Shown here piece by piece: positions 26,770-35,115 of a DNA stretch of 46,390 nt. A program made the translations under genes and the position numbers. The DNA is taken from NCBI GenBank assembly GCA_030428385.1, contig JAUIDY010000041.1:1-46390 (forward strand), written 5' to 3'. The notes under the pieces are model-generated. The model worked only from the letters and a program-made list of their open reading frames with translations, did not search any database and was not told the origin of the DNA. Source of the stretch: Rhodothermia bacterium (GTDB lineage Bacteria; Bacteroidota; Rhodothermia; Rhodothermales; JAAAOL01). Each line of letters starts with the position of its first letter. Positions within the stretch are counted from its first letter, which is position 1.

Positions 26770-29700
26770 GTGGCTGCGTCGAACCAACATACCGCCCGCA
26801 CCCCGGCTCCTGAAGCCTCGGAGCCGAAAGCCGCCCGTCGTTCGTGGTGGCGGCGTGTGCTGCGGCTGCTGGGCTGGCTCGGCGGCGTGGTGCTGGTGCT
26901 GATCGTGCTGTTGCTCCTCGCGCTCCAAACCAACCGCGGTGGGCGCGTGGCGGCCGATGTGGCGATTGGCATACTCGACCCCTTCGACAACGCCGAGCTT
27001 TCGGTGGGGCGGTTTGGTGGGAGTTGGCTGCGCAGCCTCAAGCTGTATGAGGTTGATTTTGTACGCGACGACACGGTGCGGATGGCGCACGTCGACACAT
27101 TGCACGTTCACTATCGTCTGTTGCCCCTCCTGCGCGGGCGCCTGCACGTCCGTGAGGTACTGGTGTCGGGACTCGATGTGGCTATGACGCAGCAGCCCGA
27201 TGCGTCGTGGGACCTGCTCAACGCCATCAAGCGCGACACGACAGCGGTGGAAGACACGGTGGCGGTGGAGAGCGGTTTTGTCATACAGGTAGATACCATC
27301 GACGTACGGCGGGTGCAGGCCCACGTGGCGTTTTACCACCCGGCGAAAGACTCCAGCCTATCCGTCGAAGCGCTCGATACGCGGGTGCAGGGCTTGACGA
27401 TGGGGCCGGGCGATGCGCTCGCCGTGGCAGTGCCGAGGCTGCACACGCGCTTCCTCCCGCCCGACACCGATGCCCCCGTGTCGCTCGCCACCACACTCCG
27501 GCTGGAAGACGATCTGCTCACGCTCGACACGCTGAGCCTCGACTCCGAGCGCTCCCATCTCACGGCTTCGGGGATGGTCCAGTTGCCGGGTTCGGAAGGC
27601 GAAATGGTGCGCCCGTTGCTGCAATGGCGTGCCGAGCCACTGGCGTTGGGTGACATTACACCGTTTGTGCCCGTGCTAAATCCGCAGGCGGTGGTGACGA
27701 TGAACGGCGAACTCGGTAGCGAAGACGAGTTGTATGCGGTGACGCTAGATGCTCAACTCGGCGATGGTGCAACGATGACCCTCGCCGCCGACCTGACGCC
27801 GACGCTCACTGGACCTTTGATGTACCGGGTGGATGGACAGATCCGGCGGTTCGATCCCAACTACCTCACCGCTGCACCCTCCGAGACACTGGTCATGGTC
27901 AACACCGACCTGACCGCCGACCTTGCAGGCGAATCGCTCAGTGCGCTCAGCGGCACCGTTCGTGCCACGGTTTTCGACACCCAGTTTGCTGACTATGCGC
28001 CCGATCGCACGACGCTGGACGTACGGTTTATGGATGGCGTGGCGCAATTGGAAGGACGCACGGGCTTGCGCGGCGCGTTGGTGGATCTTGGGGGCACGAT
28101 CCGCCCGTTTGACGACGCTCCAACCTATGACCTGCGCGGGCAACTTCAACACCTGAATATCGGGCGTTTTCTGGATGACGATACACAATCGAGCGATGTG
28201 ACGACGGCGTTTAGGATCGTGGGCACAGGCTTCGATCCTGATTCTTCAGACATAACCGCCACGCTCGAACTGGCTCCGTCGCAGGTGAACCGGATGCGGC
28301 TCGAAGAAGGGCTGGTGGAAGTACAGGTGCGCAACGGGCGTGTGGTGTTCGACGCCGACGTGTGCCTGCCCGAAGGCGAAGTGTTGGCGCAGGGCACGGT
28401 CACGCTTGGAGAGGAACTGCGGTATCAGATCAACCGGGGTGAATTGCGCAACGTGGATGGGGCCGCGCTGGCTGGCGACACCACCCGCAGCCAGATCAAC
28501 GCCACGTTTGCGCTGCGCGGGCGCGGCACCGACCCGGCCACGATGCGGCTTGAAGACGTGCAGTTGGAACTGCAAAACACATTCTACGGCCCGTACCGCG
28601 TTCACAACGCCACCGCCAATGCGACCCTCGCCAACGGGCGGTTCGATCTACAAACCAATGCCGTGCTCGAAGGCGGAGCACTGAACCTGACCGCCACGGC
28701 GCGTCCGTTCGACCGCACACTGACCTATTCGGTTACAAACGGGCGGTTTGAGAACCTGCACCTCGGCACGCTGCTGCAAAATCCCGATTTAGCCACCGAC
28801 CTCACGGGCCGTCTCACCCTCACGGGAAGCGGCACCGATCCGGCACAGGTCCAACTTACTACGCGCCTCGACCTGGAGCCCAGCACCATCAATGACCAAG
28901 CCATCGACGCCGGAACGGTCCAACTCGATTTGCAACAGGGAACCTTGGCGTATGCCGCCCAACTAACGACACCAACAGGGACGACCCGACTGGCGGGCGA
29001 TGCCACGGACCTTTTTGGTGAAGCCCCTGTCCTTGCGCTCAACGAAGGCGTGTTTGAAGGCATTAATCTGGGGGCGTGGCTCGGCGACGAGGCGTTGCAA
29101 TCGAACCTTACCGGCACGCTGGCGGCCAACGGGCAGGGCTTTGATCCAAACACCGCGCAGTGGGCGATGCAACTGGACCTCGCGCCGTCGCAGATCAATG
29201 ATCAGGCGCTACCGAATGGCTTGCTCTCCCTCGAACTTGAAGATGGCCTGGCGCGCATCGGCAGCGACATCAGCCTCGGCGAAGGACACGTGCAACTACG
29301 CGCGTCGGGGCGTTTCTTCGACGAGGTGCCGACCTACGAGGCCGAAGGAACCCTTGATCAACTCGACCTCGACCGGCTGACGGGCATCGACACGCTGGAT
29401 ACACGCCTGAGTCTTGGATTTACGGTCAACGGATCCGGGCTGGAGCCCGAGACGATGCAACTAGCCGCCACCGTGCAAGGACAAGAGGCACAGGTGCTCG
29501 GGGCTTCGCTGGATCGGCTATATGGTGCCGTACAACTCTCGGGTGGGTTGCTGACGGTGGATACCCTTGACGTACAATCCAGCCTCGCCGACATCACCGC
29601 GCACGGCCCCATTGCGTTGTTCGATACCACCAGCGCTTCCGATTTTGAAGTCGTTGCCACGTTGCGCGATGTTCAGCCGTTGGCACCGTATGTAGGCGCG

Positions 29701-31974
29701 CGGGTTTTCGCCATCCCCGATGGGGTCTTCACTGGGCGCATCTATGGGCGACCCGGATTGCTGCGCTTTGAGGGGGAAGCCGAGTTCGAAAACATCGCCT
29801 ACAACGTTTTCCATGCCACCGAAACCGAAGTGCGTCTCGCTGGCGAGTTTAACCGCGACCTCTCGATTCGCTTCGCTGAGGTGGTGGGCGACATCGGGTT
29901 TACGTCTACGCCCACCTTCTCCATCGAAGAAACGGTGTTGGAAGCCCGCTACAATGGCGCGTCGGTGGAATACCTGACCGAGATCACGGTGGACGATTCG
30001 CATACGGTGCAACTCAACGGTCAGGTGGACCTGCGTCCGGAGAGCCAGCGGATTGTGTTCGAAAACTTCGGGATGCGCTTGGGACCCGATCGGTGGGAAA
30101 TGTTGCAGGAGGCGTCCATTTCGTACGGCGACGAGTACCGCGTGCGCAACTTCCTGATCTATGCCGACGACCAGCAGGTTGCCCTCGATGGGGTCGTCGA
30201 TCTGGACGGCGAGCAAAGCCTCATTCTCACCATTGAAGACCTGAAGATGGGCACCTTCGCCGAACTGCTCGGCATCGACGGGCTGGATGGCTCGCTGTAT
30301 GGCACCCTTGATCTTACCGGACCCGCCGCTTCGCCCAATATTTCGGGGACGCTCAACATGGACGTCATCTCATACGGGCAGCCGGTTGGTGATCTGCAAC
30401 TTGTCATTGGGTACGACAGCCTGCGGTTCAATATCGACGCCCAACTGGCGCACGAAAACGGCAACACGCTCCGGCTAAACGGCTATGTGCCCGTGGACCT
30501 TCGCCTCAGCCAACCCGATGAGGCCGAGCCGACCATGCAGGAAACGGTGCAGATCTCCACGCCTACTTCGGGCGACAACACCGTAGACCTGCGTCTTTCG
30601 GCAGAGGATTTCTCCATCGGATGGGTGCAGCCGTTCCTCGACCCGGAAATCGTGGGGTCGGTAGCAGGCATCCTGAACGCCGATGTAACGGTGGGGGGAA
30701 CGCTGAACGACCCCGTCCTGGCAGGTTCGGCGCGGTTTGAGAATGGCCGGATGCGCCTGCCCGACATCAACCTGACGTACGAACGCGCCCGCGCCGACAT
30801 TGAGTTTGCAGAGGATCAGGTGCGGGTGAACCACCTGGAAGTGTGGACCAGCAACCGGGGCAGTATGATCGGCGAAGGCACCGTCGATTTGCCCGACCTG
30901 ACGCTCGGCGAGTTTCATTTGAACGCCAGCCTCGAAGACTTCCGCCTTATTAACACCGATGAATACCGCATGGTGAGCGGCGGCGACCTCGAACTGAGCG
31001 GCACCACCGAGCGTCCCGTCCTCACCGGCGACTTGCAGATCATCAGCGCCGATATCTACCTCACCGAAGAAACCACCAGCGAGGAGTTCTTGCCAGTGGC
31101 GCTTACCGACGCCGACCTGCGCATCCTCGAACAACGTTTTGGCATCCGCGTGGCCGAAGAAGACACCACCACCTTCGACTTTTACGTCGCGCTGACGATG
31201 GACCTGAACGTGGAACTGGAACGCGACGTGTGGCTGCGCTCCGAGTCCAATCCCGAGATGAACATCCAGTTTACTGGCGACCTGGAGTTGCGCAAGCAGG
31301 CCAATCAGGAAGAGCAGATGTTTGGCGTCATCGAGGTGATTCCGCAGCGCAGCTACATCAACCAGTTTGGGAGACGGTTCAACATCACCAGCGGGACCCT
31401 AACGTTTAACGGGCCGTCCACGGTGCCCTATTTAGATGTTCAGGCGGCCTATGAGGTGCGTTCGCGCGGCAACCAGGGTGAGGAAATCACCATCAACCTG
31501 AACCTGTCGGGCACGCCCGAGGACCTGGACACCGAACTCTCCTCCGATCCCTCTACCGACCTGACCAACATCATTTCGTATATCGCCACGGGCCGTCCCG
31601 CCGACGAAGCGTTTCAACTGGGCGGAACCGGCACGCTGGCCGACCGGGGAGCTGGGCTGGCCTTGGGGCAGGTCGCCAACGTCATCGAAAATGCCGCCGG
31701 GTCTGAGTTGGGGCTGGATGTGATTGAGATCAAGCAGGAAGGGTTGCGCGGTGCCACCGTCACCGCTGGCAAATACCTCACGCGGCAGCTTTACGTCTCC
31801 GTGAGTCAGCCCATTTCGTTCAGCGGTAACTCGGGGCAGGAGTCGGCCGCGAGCAATTCCACCAGCACCCGGGTTATCACCATCGAATACGAGCTGTTCG
31901 AGTGGCTCCTCGCCCGCGCCGCCAGCGACGGCTCTTCGATTCGCGCGTTGCTCTTGTGGGAATACGCGTATTGA
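26770..31974 (+). CDS. tamB: TamB-like translocation/assembly module (AsmA-like bridge protein)
   Basis: The 1734-residue protein starts at a GTG two bases after the TamA-like stop. An N-terminal anchor helix (about residues 35-57) is followed by a very long beta-strand-rich periplasmic part. This part contains repeated units with phrases such as GSGTDPAQVQL, GTGFDPDSSD and LEPSTINDQAI, consistent with a beta-taco groove. The C-terminal DUF490 domain has VIPQRSYINQFGRRFNITSG and LNLSGTPEDLDTELSSDP, and ends in a strand matching the TamA partner site. It would span the periplasm to the outer membrane. It is longer than E. coli TamB (about 1260) because of extra repeats. TamB relatives carry phospholipids to the outer membrane. 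Confidence 0.92.
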   Translation: MAASNQHTARTPAPEASEPKAARRSWWRRVLRLLGWLGGVVLVLIVLLLLALQTNRGGRVAADVAIGILDPFDNAELSVGRFGGSWLRSLKLYEVDFVRDDTVRMAHVDTLHVHYRLLPLLRGRLHVREVLVSGLDVAMTQQPDASWDLLNAIKRDTTAVEDTVAVESGFVIQVDTIDVRRVQAHVAFYHPAKDSSLSVEALDTRVQGLTMGPGDALAVAVPRLHTRFLPPDTDAPVSLATTLRLEDDLLTLDTLSLDSERSHLTASGMVQLPGSEGEMVRPLLQWRAEPLALGDITPFVPVLNPQAVVTMNGELGSEDELYAVTLDAQLGDGATMTLAADLTPTLTGPLMYRVDGQIRRFDPNYLTAAPSETLVMVNTDLTADLAGESLSALSGTVRATVFDTQFADYAPDRTTLDVRFMDGVAQLEGRTGLRGALVDLGGTIRPFDDAPTYDLRGQLQHLNIGRFLDDDTQSSDVTTAFRIVGTGFDPDSSDITATLELAPSQVNRMRLEEGLVEVQVRNGRVVFDADVCLPEGEVLAQGTVTLGEELRYQINRGELRNVDGAALAGDTTRSQINATFALRGRGTDPATMRLEDVQLELQNTFYGPYRVHNATANATLANGRFDLQTNAVLEGGALNLTATARPFDRTLTYSVTNGRFENLHLGTLLQNPDLATDLTGRLTLTGSGTDPAQVQLTTRLDLEPSTINDQAIDAGTVQLDLQQGTLAYAAQLTTPTGTTRLAGDATDLFGEAPVLALNEGVFEGINLGAWLGDEALQSNLTGTLAANGQGFDPNTAQWAMQLDLAPSQINDQALPNGLLSLELEDGLARIGSDISLGEGHVQLRASGRFFDEVPTYEAEGTLDQLDLDRLTGIDTLDTRLSLGFTVNGSGLEPETMQLAATVQGQEAQVLGASLDRLYGAVQLSGGLLTVDTLDVQSSLADITAHGPIALFDTTSASDFEVVATLRDVQPLAPYVGARVFAIPDGVFTGRIYGRPGLLRFEGEAEFENIAYNVFHATETEVRLAGEFNRDLSIRFAEVVGDIGFTSTPTFSIEETVLEARYNGASVEYLTEITVDDSHTVQLNGQVDLRPESQRIVFENFGMRLGPDRWEMLQEASISYGDEYRVRNFLIYADDQQVALDGVVDLDGEQSLILTIEDLKMGTFAELLGIDGLDGSLYGTLDLTGPAASPNISGTLNMDVISYGQPVGDLQLVIGYDSLRFNIDAQLAHENGNTLRLNGYVPVDLRLSQPDEAEPTMQETVQISTPTSGDNTVDLRLSAEDFSIGWVQPFLDPEIVGSVAGILNADVTVGGTLNDPVLAGSARFENGRMRLPDINLTYERARADIEFAEDQVRVNHLEVWTSNRGSMIGEGTVDLPDLTLGEFHLNASLEDFRLINTDEYRMVSGGDLELSGTTERPVLTGDLQIISADIYLTEETTSEEFLPVALTDADLRILEQRFGIRVAEEDTTTFDFYVALTMDLNVELERDVWLRSESNPEMNIQFTGDLELRKQANQEEQMFGVIEVIPQRSYINQFGRRFNITSGTLTFNGPSTVPYLDVQAAYEVRSRGNQGEEITINLNLSGTPEDLDTELSSDPSTDLTNIISYIATGRPADEAFQLGGTGTLADRGAGLALGQVANVIENAAGSELGLDVIEIKQEGLRGATVTAGKYLTRQLYVSVSQPISFSGNSGQESAASNSTSTRVITIEYELFEWLLARAASDGSSIRALLLWEYAY

Positions 31975-32005
31975 GGGAAGGGGGACGTGGGTTGAGGGAA
32001 GGGGG
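31971..32005 (+). repeat. 14-bp direct repeat at the end of tamB
   Basis: TTGAGGGAAGGGGG occurs at 31971-31984, including the tamB stop codon, and again at 31992-32005. The copies are 21 bases apart. A short local duplication is the simplest explanation. Confidence 0.8.
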
Positions 32006-32047
32006 TTGTTTGAATCGAAGAACCGACGATCATACTAGGTTGACAAC

Positions 32048-32140
32048 CAATGACGCAGGTGTAGCCCGGAAATGACAAGCAATGACACGGACGAAGTCCG
32101 TACATGACCATCCATAACCCGAGCGACGCTCGTAAGTGAC
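32048..32140. repeat. Three imperfect ~31-bp repeats with short hairpins
   Basis: Units begin near 32048 (CAATGACGCAGG), 32080 (CAATGACACGG) and 32112 (CATAACCCGAG), and each ends in a TGAC-type tail. The second contains ACGGACGAAGTCCGT (32087-32101) and the third CGAGCGACGCTCG (32120-32132), both perfect hairpins with different stems. This pattern of conserved flanks and covarying stems resembles intergenic REP-like elements. Confidence 0.6.
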
Positions 32141-32197
32141 ACAGAGTAATTTTTCTTTCATACCTTACGGCCTGAATCAGACTCACCCGTACCGCCC

Positions 32198-32983
32198 ATG
32201 GCCACCCCATCAACAAGCATCACCCAGGAAGCACTGGAAAACGTGGGGGCGTTTGCATCGTTTGTGGGCGAGTTTTTCCAGCGGTTCTGGCGTCCGCCGT
32301 TCGAAGGACGCGAATTAGTGAACCAGATGGACGAGGTGGGCACCAAGAGCTTTTTGCTGGTGGCTGTCACAGGGTTGTCCATTGGCGTGGTGCTGGCGAT
32401 GCAGAGCCGGGGTACGCTGGCGCGGTTTGGGGCCGAGGCGGTGCTGCCCAACATGCTGGCGCTGTCCATCATCAAAGAGATCGGCCCCGTGCTGACGTCG
32501 CTGGTGTTGGCAGGGCGGCTGGGCGCGGGCATGGCCGCCGAGATTGGCTCGATGAAGGTGACCGAGCAGATCGATGCGCTGGAGGTGGCGGCGCTTAAGC
32601 CGTTTCACTACCTCGTCATCACGCGGGTGCTGGCGTGCGTCATCATGTTTCCCATCCTCACCATCACCTGCGACATTATCGCGCTCATCGGTGGTTTTCT
32701 GGAGTCCATGCTGTCGTCAGACATGGACTACCGCATCTACATCAGCACGGCGTTTGAGTCCGTGCGCTTCTCGGATCTGATCGTCGACACGATGAAGACC
32801 AGCATCTTCGGCTTCATCGTTGGTATTGTGAGTTGCTACCGGGGCTACACCGTGCGTGGCGGCACCCGCGAGGTGGGGCAGGCCGCCATGCAGGCCGTCG
32901 TCATCGCCTCGCTGCTCATCCTCCTCGCCGACGTGATCGTGGTGCGCATGTCGCTGTTTTTGTTCGGCGATATCGGGGGGTAG
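32198..32983 (+). CDS. mlaE: MlaE family lipid ABC transporter permease
   Basis: The 261-residue permease has about five helices and the MlaE signatures: GLSIGVVLAMQS near 59-70, SIIKEIGPVLTSLVLAGRLG near 89-108, AAEIGSMKVTEQIDALEV and YTVRGGTREVGQA. In other bacteria MlaE works with MlaF (ATPase) and an MCE protein such as MlaD to move phospholipids between membranes. Neither gene follows here: the next gene is a T9SS cargo protein. Either the partners lie elsewhere or the permease is used with unlinked ones. It sits 223 bases after tamB behind a repeat cluster, so it extends the lipid-transport theme but probably has its own promoter. Confidence 0.92.
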   Translation: MATPSTSITQEALENVGAFASFVGEFFQRFWRPPFEGRELVNQMDEVGTKSFLLVAVTGLSIGVVLAMQSRGTLARFGAEAVLPNMLALSIIKEIGPVLTSLVLAGRLGAGMAAEIGSMKVTEQIDALEVAALKPFHYLVITRVLACVIMFPILTITCDIIALIGGFLESMLSSDMDYRIYISTAFESVRFSDLIVDTMKTSIFGFIVGIVSCYRGYTVRGGTREVGQAAMQAVVIASLLILLADVIVVRMSLFLFGDIGG

Positions 32984-33191
32984 CTTGCCCGGAAGCCACC
33001 CATGCTTTCATGCCGCCGCGTGGGTCCGCAACATGCACCCGCTAGGTGAGGCTGGAGCGCGGAACGAGCATAAAGAGGGTGATGAGGAACGGTACCCTTG
33101 GTTTGAACGATAAGGCCCATGCAGCGTTGATGGCCATAGGCTCCGATGTACGGTTGGAGCGACAGTTCCATCGGTTATTGAGGATTTGCTC

Positions 33192-34136
33192 ATGCGGATG
33201 CTGTTGCTTGTGCTCATGCTCACCACGAGCAGCACCGTCTACGCGCAGACACGCGTCACGGCGCAGGAATGGGAACCCCAGGCGCGGCAGTTGGCCATGC
33301 AGGCCACCGGCGACACCACCCTGACGGCTCCCAGTGGTGTAGAACCGGCCCCTGCCCCCGGTGATGTCGTTTTGGTAGAGTGGGACACTGGGGCGGCCTC
33401 CGGGTGGCGCTACGACTATGCCTTCGGCGACTTTCTGGACGGCGGCTCGCGGTATGTGGCAACCGTCACCATGGTGGAGGGACAGCAACCCGTAATGGTG
33501 CTCCCTCAGGTGTCCTCTGCACCCTTTCTGGTAGATAACCTCTATCCCCTGCCTCCCGGCTGGCTCGACAGCGGTGCCTTCCTGCAGCAGGCCGCCGACG
33601 TGCAATTCGACACCTGGTACCTCGCCGGTTTTAAGGAAGCCTACGATGACGCGGCCGTCATAGCACTCCGCGCCTACGGCGGCTCGCGAGGCCCACAGAA
33701 TGGCTATGTGGGAAAATGGGCCGTAGAGGTTCGCTCTGACAGTTGCAGTATGCGGATGAGTGTGCGTTTCTGGGCCGATGGCCTCCATGTGGACGGTGGA
33801 GGTCGCCCCGCGTATTCCAACCTGGGCGACTGTCATCCCCCGTCGGTTTCGTCCGAAAAAGTCCCCTTTTCGGGGACAGTTTCGCTGGGAAGTGCCATGC
33901 CAAATCCCTTCTCCCAGACGACAACCATTCCCTTTACGCTGGCGATACCTTCCGCTGTGCGTCTTGAGGTATTTGATCTCTTGGGGCGGGTGGTCGCCAT
34001 GCCCGTAAATGAGTATATGAATCCGGGCACGCATTCGGTGGTGTGGGATGCCCAAGGACAGCCTGCAGGGGTGTATCTGTGTCGCCTAATAGCCAACGGG
34101 GTGCAGCACACCCAACACATGGTGCTTGTCAACTAG
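33192..34136 (+). CDS. Secreted protein with type IX secretion C-terminal sorting domain
   Basis: The 314-residue protein starts with a signal peptide (MRMLLLVLMLTTSSTVYAQ). The last 80 residues form a T9SS type A sorting domain with MPNPFSQTTTIPFTL, VRLEVFDLLGRVV and GVYLCRLIANG. The middle 210 residues have no family I recognise and contain few Cys. The ATG at 33192 is preferred to the TTG at 33186. Cargo of this type crosses the outer membrane through the type IX system and is released or anchored after removal of the sorting domain. No T9SS machinery gene is in the window. It appears to stand alone. A FlgD-like Ig fold is an alternative description of the same C-terminal segment. Confidence 0.85.
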   Translation: MRMLLLVLMLTTSSTVYAQTRVTAQEWEPQARQLAMQATGDTTLTAPSGVEPAPAPGDVVLVEWDTGAASGWRYDYAFGDFLDGGSRYVATVTMVEGQQPVMVLPQVSSAPFLVDNLYPLPPGWLDSGAFLQQAADVQFDTWYLAGFKEAYDDAAVIALRAYGGSRGPQNGYVGKWAVEVRSDSCSMRMSVRFWADGLHVDGGGRPAYSNLGDCHPPSVSSEKVPFSGTVSLGSAMPNPFSQTTTIPFTLAIPSAVRLEVFDLLGRVVAMPVNEYMNPGTHSVVWDAQGQPAGVYLCRLIANGVQHTQHMVLVN

Positions 34137-34305
34137 ATCGGACGTGGTGGTTGCGAAATGAATATCTGTGATAGGTGTAGGGAATCACCCGGTATGCCTT
34201 TCGGGGCGCAGATGGCAGTGAGCAGGAAGGGCTATGGCTACGTTGCCTTTGGAGCATCAACCGATGCCTGATACCGCCCTTGCGACCTAACCACCGGAGG
34301 ACATC

Positions 34306-34803
34306 ATGGAAGTTGTCGTTGCCGAACCCACAGCCCGCGACCTCATGACCCCCAAGGTACTGGCGGCCCACGCCGACTGGTCGCTGGAGCGCCTCGCGGA
34401 GTTTCTCATTGAGCACAACATTTCGGGGGCTCCGGTTTTATCTGAAAGTGGTTTTTTGTTGGTCGGGGCCGTCTCCATGAGTGATCTCGTGCGGCATGAA
34501 AGCCTCCCGCAACGCGAGCCCCGGCATCATCGGCCCACGTCTTTTTACCTCGAAGGCCCCGACCTTCACTATGCAGAAGAAGACCTCGCCTCGTTCCAAT
34601 TTGGGCAAGTATCTATGGTAACGGTGCGCGATATCATGACGCCTGTCATCTTTAGCGTCAAAGAACACGCTCCGCTGTCCGAAGTCGCGAAAACGATGGT
34701 AAATGGTCGCATTCATCGGGTGTTTGTCACCCGCGATGGACATTTGATCGGGGTTATTTCCGCACTGGATATACTCCGGGCCATTGCCGAAGAAAAGACG
34801 TGA
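34306..34803 (+). CDS. CBS domain pair protein
   Basis: The 165-residue protein consists of two CBS motifs: ARDLMTPKVLAAHADW...GAPVLSESGFLLVGAVSMSDL (about 10-60) and VRDIMTPVIFSVKEHAPL...RVFVTRDGHLIGVISALDILRA (about 107-160). The linker of about 45 residues is rich in His and Pro. CBS pairs bind adenosyl nucleotides and act as energy or SAM sensors. No enzyme is fused or adjacent. The ATG at 34306 has a clear ribosome site, GGAGG (34296-34300). A strong hairpin follows 57 bases after the stop. The partner cannot be inferred. Confidence 0.9.
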   Translation: MEVVVAEPTARDLMTPKVLAAHADWSLERLAEFLIEHNISGAPVLSESGFLLVGAVSMSDLVRHESLPQREPRHHRPTSFYLEGPDLHYAEEDLASFQFGQVSMVTVRDIMTPVIFSVKEHAPLSEVAKTMVNGRIHRVFVTRDGHLIGVISALDILRAIAEEKT

Positions 34804-34860
34804 TCTCCGGTAAATGAAATCCTTGATTAATCCTCGGGTGGGAGGATTCGTCAAAGGCAA

Positions 34861-34893
34861 AAGGGGACGCAACTTGGCGGGTTGCGTCCCCTT
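34861..34893. terminator. Strong hairpin, likely bidirectional terminator
   Basis: AAGGGGACGCAAC (34861-34873) pairs perfectly with GTTGCGTCCCCTT (34881-34893). The minus strand runs into TTTT, the plus strand only into TT. It could end the CBS transcript and, reading left, the fhs transcript. Confidence 0.7.
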
Positions 34894-34999
34894 GCTAGTG
34901 GATGCGGGAAATCCAACGATTGGAAAAGAGTCACAAACCTAAAACCGCTTCTAGAGCGGTATCCTGTTGCGTTTTATACAAACTTCGAGTGTTTCTCCT

Positions 35000-35083
35000 T
35001 GTCATCCCGAACAGTAGAGAGGGATCTCGTCTTCAGGAGCTATTTCCCGCCGTCGAGATCCCTCACATACGTTCGGGATGACA
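35000..35083. repeat. Palindromic interspersed repeat (MITE/REP-like)
   Basis: The left arm starts TGTCATCCCGAAC and ends GAGGGATCTCG (35000-35029). The right arm (35054-35083) is its imperfect inverse, CGAGATCCCTC to GTTCGGGATGACA. The two enclose a 24-base loop. The arm sequence GTCATCCCGAAC...GGGATCTC resembles a palindromic repeat I recall from intergenic regions of many bacteria. Confidence 0.8.
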
Positions 35084-35115
35084 GACAAGGGTGTCACACA
35101 CAGTTGGGAAATGCA

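Larger units (their letters stand above)
34804..35115. other. Intergenic region between CBS gene and fhs with hairpin and palindromic repeat
   Basis: The two genes converge here. The region holds the hairpin at 34861-34893 and the palindromic repeat at 35000-35083, both listed separately. The remaining bases show no gene. Confidence 0.7.
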
